Assembly (NCBI GenBank): GCA_037349105.1
Contig: JAYJMM010000106.1
Span: 2,170,001 to 2,234,000 of the forward strand
Source of the DNA: Limnomonas spitsbergensis
Lineage: Eukaryota; Chlorophyta; Chlorophyceae; Chlamydomonadales
Direction of reading: 5' to 3'
DNA length: 64,000 nt
The notes under the pieces are model-generated. The model was not told where the DNA came from and made no database searches. It was given only the letters and a program-made list of their open reading frames with translations. Numbering within the stretch: the stretch's first letter is position 1; every line of letters starts with the position of its first letter. The translations under genes and the position numbers were made by a program. Positions 20,802-32,500 of the stretch are shown piece by piece.

Positions 20802-21698
20802 ATGACGTTACACCTCTGGACCCTGCTCAAAAGGCTCGGCTGCAAGGGCGCCCAACTGTTTGGTGTCGGTGGACGGCAGGGCATCAAAAGCAACCATGCC
20901 CATGATGTTTACGCACACGGGCCCTTTTGAAAGGCTCGGTCGCGTGGGCGACCAACTGTCAATAACGTTACACCTCTGGGCCCGCTCAAAGCTCGGCCGC
21001 GTGGGCGCCCAACTGTCAATAACGTTACACCTCTGGGCCCGCTCAAAGCTCGGCCGCGTGGGCGCCCAACTGTTCAGGAGGGAGAAAGGAAGAAACTTCA
21101 AGGAAGAGGGGGGGGAAAGGAACAAAAGGAGAGGCCGGGAAGGCAAAGAAGATCAAGTCCGACACCTGAGTTCCACTAGAGCTCACGGGCCCTTGTGAAA
21201 AGGCTCGGTCGCGTGGGCGACCAACTGTGAAGTTGCTATCAGGAGAAGAAAGAAATAGAAGAACACACAAGAGAAGGAACTGATCTCTCCCAACCAAGAA
21301 AGTGTTTCGGCGCTGTGAACGATCCTCGCCCCTACAGAGGCAAGGCCTGAATAAGCAACACATGAACAGCAAGGAAAAGATCAGAGAAAGAGAACCTCTG
21401 GAAAAGAACCTCTCTCCCTCCAAAGAAAAGAAACGAATTTCCCCTGTCGCCAAGAAACTAGCCCTCAACGTACTCATAAATATCGTCTATAAAAGCGGGA
21501 GGGCTAGGATCTGGACGGGCTGGGGCTCTTCAGATTTGCTTCGAGACTTTCTTTACTTGGGAGGGGGGGTCTATTCCTTCTCTTTTTCGTCTGTTTCTTA
21601 TCTTTCTCCCCTGGCCGTTCGTTTCTTTCCCTCCCCCCTGACAGTTGGGCGCCGACGCGGCGGGGCCTTTTGACGATGGCTCAGAGGTGCAATGTCAT
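20802..21698. mobile_element. Foldback-like element with multiplied terminal repeats
   Basis: The left end (ATGACGTTACACCTCTGG ... GGGCGCCCAACTG) and the right end (CAGTTGGGCGCC ... CAGAGGTGCAATGTCAT) are inverted repeats of about 60 bp. The left terminal block is repeated in tandem about four more times (to about 21230), each with GCTCGG(C/T)CGCGTGGGCG. A related block occurs at 27880-27945. There is no transposase. Tandem arrays inside terminal inverted repeats are typical of foldback elements; the class is inference. Confidence 0.65.
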
Positions 21699-21992
21699 GA
21701 GTCCATTACCATGCTTGGAGAAGTTGATACCAACCATAGCATAGCATATAATATTACTCATGTTATATGATACGGAGGCCCAAAACACCATATCATGCTA
21801 TAATATTACACTAGATGGCGAGATGTCTGTGTATTCCTTTCGCTGTCCTTATTTCCAGCCTTCAGGAATTCAGTATTTTTCTATATTTAAAGGAATGATC
21901 ATACGTGCTGTATTGGTACCTGTTATAGATACGGGGACCCCCGGGGTCACTCCACCTTTGGTGGAGGAGACCCTGGGTAACCCTTCGAATAA

Positions 21993-22050
21993 AATTGGGG
22001 TCCCAGACGGTAATGCGCGTGTTGCGCTTCTACCGCCTGGGACCCCAATT
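21993..22050. repeat. Near-perfect hairpin, 19-20 bp stem
   Basis: AATTGGGGTCCCAGACGGTA and TACCGCCTGGGACCCCAATT are inverted copies with one mismatch, around an 18-bp loop. It could be a small palindrome, the remnant of an inverted element, or a structured RNA; no more can be said. Confidence 0.8.
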
Positions 22051-23851
22051 CTTGTGTGTCTCTTCAATTACTTCAATGTATCCCTCATTTTCCCGACTTC
22101 CTCTGTGGACCTACTCCATGAAAGAAAGTCAGAGTCCCCATTATAAAAAAAGTGAATTTACCGATGCCAAAGAACCCCACCCTCGCGCCTAAATCCAAAA
22201 GAAAGCTGCTGTGTAAATGCGTTACCTGTAAATGTAAGACTACGCCACAATGCTCACATGAATTCGTCATGCAATACATTGCTTACAACATATCAACTGC
22301 ATGGTTTCACTGAATGTTGGGCTGAATAGCAACATCTAGAACTGTGCTTGTGTTTGCGGAGCCGCCTACCCCCGCATGCCCAGGGCATGCATGACGTACG
22401 GCATGATATTAATACCACATTTACGATGCGAATCGACCGTTTTCACATGGATACTGCAAAGGCTTAGCTATCTTCTCAATCAGATGCTTATAAAAAAATG
22501 GACCTCCTCAAAAGTGCCCTTTTGGCGAGACGACATGCCTCCCTGTTTTGCCTTCCTATAACACATCCTCCCTCGGGGCCAAAAACAATTTTAAGACCAG
22601 GTTGGGAACCCTTTCGTCATGCTGTACAGCTTTGGATGATGTAAACATTTTTGCTTTTTGCCACCCCTCTCGCTCCCGCCCCGCAAAAAGAGCAGCTGGG
22701 CGCGCCTTTTTGAGCAGGGCCCAAAAGTGTGAAGTCATGTTAAATATGCTCTAATCCGCACCTATCGGCCCAGGCAACTATTTTCATGGACGTTGGAATT
22801 TCTGAAAGTTCCAACATTCAAGTTGCACGCTACATAAAAACCAGGTTACCGAAGAAGTGCTAACAGAGCCACAAAGGTTAGTACGCAAGGCAGGAGGCGA
22901 GCTGCATTGCAGCTGTTCAGCTCGGTAAACCTGATGAAGGATACAAATGCAGTCCACTATCTACACAGTCTGAGACGTCCACTTTCAAGTTGATAGTGGA
23001 TTCTTTTGCTGTGACTTTACAAGGTGTGAGACCGGCCGCCAAACCCTAGAAACCTGAGTCGCTGACACACAATAAACAGCCCGGGTGCGCAAGGGGCCCT
23101 CTTCGACAGCTGAATAAAGGCTAGCGGGAGCAGGAAAGGCACACGAACAACAAAAACTAGTGGATGCATCATTCATTGAAAGTTTCAACAAATGATGCAC
23201 TTGGGATGTCCCGCCAGGCGCCCCTTCCGTATGGCGGTCTTTATTTTGCCCAGCTTTATAATTGTAGTTAATGAATGTAGGTAATTATTGTAGGTATTAT
23301 TTGTAGACGCGCAAGAAAGTGTGACCGACTGAACTAATGGTTACGGTAGTAAAACTTGGCCTCGAGACCATACGCATACGTCTAAAAATAAAAAGCCTCG
23401 GGGCTTCAAATCGAAAGGGGAGGGAGCATCGCAGCAAATTGTTTTACCCAGAAAAAATCGTAGAGATGTTGCCATGAAGTGTGCGCAGAGCGACTCGGAC
23501 ACTTTTATCTGGCTCCAGAAATGTCGAATGTGAGGCGGAGCAGGTCCGAATGTACGACCCGCAAACTGCCGCGACTGCACGAGGCAGACTAGGTAATAGT
23601 GATACGTTGCGATGCCACACCTTGAATGCTCCAATCAGCATCCAGCGTTATGACTAGTTGACAAAGCTAGATTGGTCGAGGACGGACTGCGGACTGCTGT
23701 GGAGCATGCGGAGGATCACGTCGAATCATTCACGTGATCGGGCTTAGAGGCATCAATACTTCAAAATTGCTCAACACTACATAGCGTACCTCAGAGCATA
23801 TTTCGGGACGCTGTGTGAGGCGTGGACGTGGTGCACACGCGATTCCAGAAA

Positions 23852-23881
23852 ATGAAGATGTCGGGAGCTGCGGAGGCGGAG
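23852..23881 (+). CDS. Possible first exon of ankyrin gene
   Basis: ATG at 23852 (or 23858) reads MKMSGAAEAE to a strong donor GAG|GTACGT in phase 0, which would splice in phase to 26111. The size and acetylation-friendly Met-Ser start are plausible, but ten codons are weak evidence and transcripts are needed to support it. Confidence 0.25.
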
Positions 23882-24893
23882 GTACGTAGCCTGAATGGAT
23901 GGATGGGGGTTAATGGGGGCCGGGCAGCCTACCCATCCTATGCGCGGTGCACGAGTCATCGCTTCATCGCTGTTAATTTCAATGTGCTAATAAGCTGTGC
24001 CATCGATAGGGACTTTGGTGCACAAAACCGTCCATCGGCGAATAGAGACGACGCTTCTAGCCCACAATTGGCAGAATCCACACATACACGCATCCCGAGC
24101 TATCTTGCAGTACCCATACCACAGTACAGAGTTCATAATGTTTTCACTGTAGTCGCGAATATGCATGGGGTTCCTCGCGCTGCCGCATGGGTGCATGCAC
24201 GAATGGCGCAGCACAGCCAAATGCATGCATGCATCTCGAGCTATCATGCGCCATGCGGCACCCATACCACACTGCTGTAGCTATAAAATCCATAATTTTT
24301 CAAATCCACGAATGCGCGTGGGTTCAGAAACAGTTGTGTGTCTTCAACTCGAGATTCTTGTCCCAAATCTGTTGTCATTTAACTCTGGGTCAGGGCCAAG
24401 TCCAATCAGGCAATGTTATGAGTGCCGATGTTCGAGTCGACAAATCTACAACTGGCCTCAAAGCCACTCAGGCCTACAAACTGAAAATAAATTCGGAAGT
24501 CAATATAACTATGTAAGCAAGGTCAATATTCACGAGAGGCAAGTTCTGGCCAAGTCAGGGAGTCCCCAATATGCATAAAAGAGAAACCGGCATGCAAAGG
24601 ATGAGATATGCTGAGGATGAGACATGCAGATGACCACTGACTAGCGGTCGGCCCCCACGTTTTGGCTGCATCCTCCCAGTGCTGAATGGCCTTGGCGAAG
24701 GGAAGGGTGGCCAAACTAAATGTGCCACACAGCGAAAAGGCCCCTTTCTGTTTCCAGTCAGGCATTTTTTCTCTTTCTGTCATGAATTATCATGGCCTCA
24801 TTTGTGGCCTCGGGCCATTTATGGCCGAAAAAGAATACTATGCTCGACCTCTCTTTCGGGGCAAGCAGGCTGCAAGCAAGCTCGTGTGAGTAC

Positions 24894-25518
24894 ATTCATC
24901 CCATTCATCCCATGCATCCCATGCATCCCATTCATCCCATTCATCCCATGCATCCCATGCATCCCATGCATCCCATTCATCCCATGCATCCCATGCATCC
25001 CATGCATCCCATGCATCCCATTCATCCCATGCATCCCATGCATCCCATGCATCCCATGCATCCCATTCATCCCATACATCCCATTCATCTCATGCATCCC
25101 ATTCATCCCATGCATCCCATGCATCCCATGCATCCCATGCATCCCATGCATCCCATGCATCCCATTCATCCCATGCATCCCATTCATCCCATGCATCCCA
25201 TGCATCCCATTCATCCCATGCATCCCATTCATCCCATGCATCCCATGCATCCCATTCATCTCATGCATCCCATGCATCCCATGCATCCCATTCATCTCAT
25301 GCATCCCATGCATCCCATGCATCCCATACATCCCATGCATCCCATGCATCCCATGCATCCCATACATCCCATACATCCCATGCATCCCATGCATCCCATG
25401 CATCCCATGCATCCCATGCATCCCATGCATCCCATGCATCCCATGCATCCCATGCATCCCATGCATCCCATGCATCCCATGCATCCCATGCATCCCATGC
25501 ATCCCATGCATCCCATGC
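24894..25518 (+). repeat. 9-bp satellite CATCCCATG/CATCCCATT
   Basis: About 69 copies of a 9-bp unit, mostly CATCCCATG with interspersed CATCCCATT and rare CATCTCATG. The 3' third is nearly pure CATCCCATG. It produces open Ile-Pro-Cys, His-Pro-Met and Gly-Met-His frames, all artefacts. Confidence 0.97.
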
Positions 25519-26110
25519 AATGGTAGCAGTGCATTTTGTACTTGGCATGTGCTACCGGGACAGCATTCATCCAATCTGCCTGGCCTTCAATGGGCACGCA
25601 CCGCTGATCAGCAGCTGATGACAGCAAGGACGAAGCCAAGCACAGCATGGAAGAATAAATAAATAATGGCTATGGCGCAGACGTATCCTGTACGGGAAGG
25701 TCTGTCCCTCGGGATCGCCTGCACCTAGGGATTCGTTAATACGCACGAAGGATTGGAAACCTTACATAGGTCTCATGGCGCGGATACAGCTCCTGACCCA
25801 CGCTTCTTTTTGTTTTTTCGAGGGGGTATTAAATGTTTCTACCTGTCCAGGAGGTGGGTCTTCCAGCCCAGATGGAGAATAACTTGCACATTCCAGAGGA
25901 AGGAAAGAGATCAGGAAGAGGCAGAGTCCCCGTAACACTCAGGTCAACTATGTCTTTCATTGTCACAGTCCAAGGGGAGCGCAGATTTTTTTTTTATACT
26001 ATATAAAAAACCATACGCGGTAAATAATACAAAAAAATACCATACTGTTCACCGTAAATAATATAATAGGACACCATATAAATGATGTGTCGTCCCTCAT
26101 CCTATTGCAG

Positions 26111-26524
26111 CGCTTCCCTCGCTTCGGGATGAATCTCAGGCAAGCAACCTGGGGGAGGCCCCTCCCCGATGCTGGCGTGGCGGCCCTCATTTGGGCCGTA
26201 AGCACCGGGCATGCCTCCGTGGTTAAAGAGGTGCTGACTCAGCAGCAGCAGATGGCAGCCACCGCTGTCGCCTCCCCCTCTGGAGCTGAAGCGAACGGCG
26301 GTGCTGCCGGCGCTGCAGCTGCTTCAAGAGCTGCAACTGCGGCGTCCAGTGGACCTGCTGCTGATGTAGATGCTGCTGCGGCGGCGGCGGCTGCTGCGGC
26401 GGCGGTGCTGCCGGCACCGTTGCGCCCGCCCCTCGCGAACAGACCCAGCAGCATCCAGGGCAGCACGCGTGGTGGCACTGCCCTCCATGCTGCTGTCCGG
26501 AAGGGCTCCATTCCAATCATCAAG
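26111..26524 (+). CDS. Ankyrin gene exon 1 (first firm exon)
   Basis: Acceptor CTATTGCAG|CGCTTC, donor ATCAAG|GTAAGT. It encodes VAALIWAVSTGHASVVKEVL, a long Gln/Ala-rich low-complexity insert and GGTALHAAVRKGSIPIIK. An ATG at 26087 lies in frame just before the acceptor, so this could also be the true first exon. Confidence 0.8.
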
Positions 26525-29500
26525 GTAAGTCACTTAGTCCTCCCTCCCAGAGTTATATTTTTTAGGGGCTTGGCTGCAGGTCAGCTGCACTTCAGCATCC
26601 AGCACCTCCCGGCCAGAGGCCCCATGCATGACCAGCCACGCTGATTGGGCCTGTGTCTGACTGTCTGTAGGCCGGTCAGGGTTTGCTCCCAAGGCTCAGG
26701 GTTTGCTCCCAGGGCTCAGGGTTTGCTCCCAAGGCTCAGGGTTTGCTCCCAAGCAGGCTTTTGGGGGCCTTCTGGGCGGCCCGTTAAGATAGACTGATAC
26801 GGTAACCGAAAAAACAACCAACTTTCCCTCTCTCTATGGTACCTCACCGAGTGCTACGGCCGAATGGGCAACTTCCTCAATCCACGCCTCAGGGCGTATC
26901 GTTTATTTATTTATATATTCCCTCTTTCTCTGGGCCTGCCTATGGCCATTGCATGCGGCTTGTTGTGGAAAAGGTACACGCCCTGAGACCTGAGACCTGA
27001 GACCTGAGACCTGAGACCTGAGACCTGAGACCTGAGACCTGAGACCTGAGACCTGAGACCTGAGACCTGAGACCTGAGACCTGAGACCTGAGACCTGAGA
27101 CCTGAGACCTGAGGCCCAGACATTCAACTCAACCTGCGACCTGCAGGCTCTGCTGGAGGCTGGAGCTTCAGTGGATGCCAAGGATGCATTGGGGCGGACG
27201 CCGCTCCACGTGGCGGCTGCTACCAATCAGGCGGTAGGGGTCCTCGAGGAGCTGCGGAATGCTCATGCTAGCCTGCTGCTCCGTGATAGTGCGGGTGAGT
27301 GAATGTTACAGATTGATGCAAACACAAAGTGCTAGTGGAGCTGTGGAACGCCCAGGCTGCACCGTGACAGTGCAGGTGATTGGATACATCAATGAATAGA
27401 TGCGCAAGCAAGTGCGTGGATTGAGGAAGCCGCCCATTTTGGCTGGAGCATTCTTTTTACGATGCCCCCCAAGGCAGATTATCGACCAAATCTCTTAATT
27501 TCTCTCTGGAAACTGGCGTTGGCAATGGATAATTAGTCTTGTCATGGATCCCTCAACCCCAAACTACGTTAATTTTGAGGGAAGGCGAAGAATTGGACAG
27601 TGAAGTGAGTGGATGTTACAACATACCGTAGACATACGCACGCTTAGTCCTTTATCGAAAGTGCCAGCATGCACCTCCAGGACGGTGCAGTCAAGCAAAT
27701 GAATAAATAGGCATGGAAACAAGTGCATGGATCAAGGAAGCCACCCATTTTGGCGGAAGCATGGGACATGGCCGCCATGGCATAAAGTGATAACTGATAA
27801 GGTGAGTGGATGTTACAGCGTAGACATGACCTCACAAAGTACTTTTTGACAGTGCGAGCCTGCTGCTCCAGGACCATGCAAGTCAATGACGTTACGCCTC
27901 TGGACCCTGCTTAAATAATCTCCCCCGTGAGGGCGCCTAACATAGAAGTTGGTAGAAGGAAACTAAAGGCAAGAGGGGAGAGGGAAGAAACAGAGGAGCA
28001 CACAGATGGAAAATAACCCCCTCCACGCCCCAAAAGGAAAGTAATTTTGACGTTTCCCCGCCCACGGGCTACCTTCCCACCAGCCTACTTGCCCCAACTA
28101 TAATTTGATTGGCATCACTACGGGACCCTGCAGGAAAGTCGCCTCTCCACGCCGCGTGTGCCACCGGAGCGATGGAAGCTGCTCGGCAGCTGCTGATGAT
28201 GGGCGCTGACCCCTTGGAGCTGGACAGCCAGGGGAACCTGCCCGCACACCTAACCGTCACATCAAAGAGGCCTGATGGGCTGCTCGACCTGCGCCAGCTG
28301 CTCGGCATGCAGGCAGAAAGCATCAACACACAGAACTTGTGAGCCAGCTAGGGGTGACCGGATGAGGGGGGTGGAGCCTTACCGGATAAGACCTCAATTG
28401 AGCGCTTGGGGCCACGTTGGGCCTTTTGGTGGGGCCTGCGGTGATGGGTTCTCCCTCAGGTCCACTGCTTGACCCCAAACCCTAAACCCTAAACCCCAGG
28501 CCTGCTGCTTAACCCCATACCCCCAAAACCTGACCCTATCACCCTCAATGAGTGAGCAAGCGATGGGTGGCATTGCTGACCCTCCCATGTCTGCTGCCTT
28601 TTCCGTTTCTTGGCTACAGGGCAGATGTGCAAATGCTGTAGCTCAGTTTTGTGGTTTAGGCAAATTGGGACCAAACATCGACCGGCCTACGACTGGCGCC
28701 CAAGGCAGCATGGCTTACCTCACCTGGGGCCACAATGTAGCTATCGTGTAGCTGGCATGTAGCTGAGTCACGAAAATAGCACTGTTGATGGTCACCAGCA
28801 GAGAGAGGGACGACACGGCACCCAACTGCCGTCCTTTTATATGGTATTGGTGCTATCGTTGTCGCATCGATCTTTAATCTGCATGCTAATGTTATTATTA
28901 CATATTATGATAGTCCCATGGAGTATCTGGGCCCTGCCTCTCTCGTCCGCTGGGTTTCAAATTCCGAGGTCTTTGAAATCTGCGCCTGGCGGATCCAGGC
29001 GGATCTCTCGTCACCAGCATGGCCGATGTGGAAATGAGTCACCATGCCCTGCTAGCGCAGTCTGTTGTGTGGAAACAAGTATGAACTCACGTTAGAAGGG
29101 CATGGTCCCATCCAGGGGTTCAACATGTGGACAAGAAAGTCCTCCATACCCTGTACACTTGCGACCTTTCCACACTTCTATGAGGGTCTGGCTCCCTACA
29201 TTTGCTATCAAAAAGACCCTGACCCTGCTGCAAATTGTGTAAAACCCGAGCATTTTAGCCTCAGATGGCGCCCCTCGAACCCCTGAACCCTCTAACATGT
29301 TATCTATCTCTCCCTCCTTCTACTTTCTTCTCCTTCTTTACTTCTTCTCCTCACCCCTGAATCTACAGGCACGGAGAGACTCTGCTGCACCTGGCTGCCA
29401 AGTCGGGCAATGCAGACATCCTGGCCAGGCTGCTCAAGGTAAAGGGCGTCCGGCTTGACCTTCCTGACAAGGACGGATGGCTGCCGGTGCACAGTGCGGC

Positions 29501-32500
29501 ACACGCATGCGACACTGCCGCACTCCGCTGCCTGGCCAAAGCCTCAGGAGACCACATCAGCGCACGCGAGGCCGCGCCACGCCACCGGACGCCGCTGCAG
29601 CTGGCAGCGGAAGCTCCGCACGTCGTGGCGGTGCGCCGCATCGCGACGCTGGCTGATCTGGCCGAGCTCGGCGCCGATGTCCGCGCGGCCGACGCCGCCG
29701 GCGTCACTACTCTCCACGTCTGCGCCGCCGGCGACCTTGCCGCGGAGACGACGCTGCTCCTTCACCGGCTGGGTGCCGATCTGCTCGCTTCTGACCAGCG
29801 CGGGAACTCGCCGCTGCACTGCGCGGCGCAGCGTGGCCACGTGCAGCAGATGGCCACCCTCATGCTGTGCCACTGCTGGGATCAGCAGGCAGGCGCAGCC
29901 TCTGCAGGGGGTCCTAAACCCTCAGTCATGGACGCTAAGCCCTCGCTGGCTCTTTTGGGCAGCCCGCTGCTTCAGGCCTGGGACGCGCTGGAGTGTACTG
30001 CGGAGGAACTGGCGGCGAAGTACTACCACGGTGACGCCTTCAAACAGGCTCTGCTCAGTGCTGACGAGGCGTGGCAGGTCTGGGAGGCGCAGAGAAACGG
30101 CAGGAGCGGAGACGATGCTGCGAGGTCAGCTGCTGTCGCGACTCTGTCCTCCGAAGGGTTATCTGCCCTTGGCAGTGACCTCCTCTTGGCTGCCCCGGAG
30201 ACAATCCACCAGTTCGTCCAGCTGGGCATGTTGGAAGCTGCTAAGAAGCTGTTTAACACACCCGAAGACAGCAGCGAGGAGTCCACCGCAGTTGTAGTGG
30301 ACGAAGGCGCGGCGCCACGGCCCGACCACAAAGCGCAGCTGCTATCTACGCCGGAGGAGTTCCATGGCTGGCTTCCCCTGCACGCTGCCGCACAGCGGGG
30401 CAATTCGGCGATGGTTCAGCTGCTGCTCAAGCACGGCGCCGGCTGCAATGAGCTCGGCAAGGTGTGGCCGATGCCTCCGCTGCTGCTGGCGGTGCAGGCC
30501 GGCAGCGCGCCCACCTGCAAGGCCTTGCTGCAGGCCGGAGCGCGAGCCGACCCTGCCTTGCCGGTCGCCTGCCTGCCTCCGCTGCACGTTGCGGCACGTG
30601 AGGGCTTCCTCGACATCATCGAGTTTCTGCTGGAGGCCAAGGCCGACGTCCGGCGCCGCTGCTGCGACGGCCTTACGCCGCTCATGATGTCCGCAGCCGA
30701 GCACCGCGTCGCGGCAGCGGAAGCGCTGCTCGCCGCTTCCCCATCAGCGGTCAATGACCAAGACAATGCCGGGCGCACGGCCCTGCACCACGCGCTGCTG
30801 GACCCGGGACACACACCGCTATCCCTCGTAGCTCTGCTGATCAAGGCGGGCTCGGCGCCCGACCACTTGGACCGGACCGGCTGCTCCGCGCTGCATCTGG
30901 CCGTCAGGAACCGCAGGACACCGCCGGAGCTGGTGGCGACGTTGGTCCGGGCTGCCGCTGAAAAGGGCTCCGCCAGCCTGGACATTGTCGCGCTGATGAA
31001 GGTGTGTTCTTGGGAAGTGGGAGTAGCTGAAGGGGCTTTTTACCACAGCACGGTTAGCCCAGTACCCTGGTAACCCCAATACCCTGGTAACCCCAATACC
31101 CTGGTAACCCCAATACCCTGGTAACCCCAATACCCTGGTAACCCCAGTACCCTGGTAACCCCAGTACCCTGGTAGCCCCAGTACCCTGGTAACCCCAGTA
31201 CCCTGGTAACCCCAGTACCCTGGTAACCCCAATACCCTGGTAACCCCAGTACCCTGGTAGCCCCAGTACCTGGTAACCCCAGTACCCTGGTAGCCCCAGT
31301 ACCCTGGTAGCCCCAATACCCTGGTAACCCCAATACCCTGGTAACCCCAGTACCCTGGTAACCCCAGTACCCTGGTAACCCCAGTACCCTGGTAGCCCCA
31401 GTACCCTGGTAGCCCCAGTACCCTGGTAACCCCAGTACCCTGGTAACCCCAGTACCCTGGTAACCCCAATACCCTGGTAACCCCAGTACCCTGGTAACCC
31501 CAGTACCCTGGTAGCCCCAGTACCTGGTAACCCCAGTACCCTGGTAGCCCCAGTACCCTGGTAGCCCCAATACCCTGGTAACCCCAGTACCCTGGTAACC
31601 CCAATACCCTGGTAACCCCAGTACCCTGGTAACCCCAGTACCCTGGTAACCCCAGTACCCTGGTAACCCCAGTACCCTGGTAACCCCAGTACCCTGGTAA
31701 CCCCAGTACCCCGGTTACCCCAGTACCCCGGTAACCCCAGTACCCTGGTAACCCCAGTACCCTGGTAACCCCAGTACCCTGGTAACCCCAGTACCCTGGT
31801 AGCCCCAGTACCCTGGTAACCCCAGTACCCTGGTGACCCCAGTACCCTGGTAGCCCCAGTACCCTGGTAACCCCAGTACCCTGGTAACCCCAGTACCCTG
31901 GTAGCCCCAGTTAGGTTAACCCCAGGAAGTTTAACATTAACCAGCCATATTCATATTAGGCGCAGCGCTGAGGGAGATTCAAGAGTTTGAGCCCTTAGCT
32001 ACAACCCCTAGCAGGTACCCCTGACCACTGAACCCTAATCCCCTGAACCCTCAACCGTATCCCCCCTAGACCCTAAAACCGAATCCCCCCAATCCTAAAC
32101 CCTCATCCTAAATCCCCTCAAACCCTAATCCTTAAATCCGAGGCCCGCGAGCCCCCTGAATCACGAACCCTAACCCTGGGCTTGTTATCAGTATTCATGC
32201 AGGCAGTAACTCCTGTCGTACTTCCTCAACACCACGTTTTCCGCATCTTATTCCTTTCCACATTTGCAGGTAACCACTGTATCCTAATCCCCCTGAATCC
32301 CAGCCCTTAAACTCCCACCCTGAGCCTGTCTCCATTCTTCATGCAGGCATCAACCCCTGCCGTTCATCCTGAAAATCCACGTTTTTTTGCGTCTTCTATC
32401 TTTCATTCAAGTGGCCGTCGCAGCTGGGAACATTTACCCCTACCCACTGTATCCTAATACTTCCCTGAATCATAAACCCCAAGCCACTGAACCCTAACCT

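Larger units (their letters stand above)
21699..26110. other. Gene-poor stretch between P5CR and the ankyrin gene
   Basis: No conserved frame or multi-exon gene is seen. It includes a hairpin (21993-22050), a 9-bp satellite (24894-25518), a repeated GAGCTATC..ACCCATACCACA block (24090-24275) and a reversed match (about 22990-23045) to 11905-11960. A short minus-strand frame at 23444-23641, beginning MLIGAFKVWHRNVSLLPSLP, has an Arg/Ser-rich start but no supporting downstream exon. Confidence 0.5.

Noticed and set aside
24679..25662. Ile-Pro-Cys, His-Pro-Met and Gly-Met-His repeat proteins
   Set aside because: Frames through a 9-bp satellite; no splice or start support.
29487..30297. Second plus-strand frame in exon 4 (about 280 codons)
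   Set aside because: Out-of-frame shadow of the ankyrin frame; high GC keeps it open.
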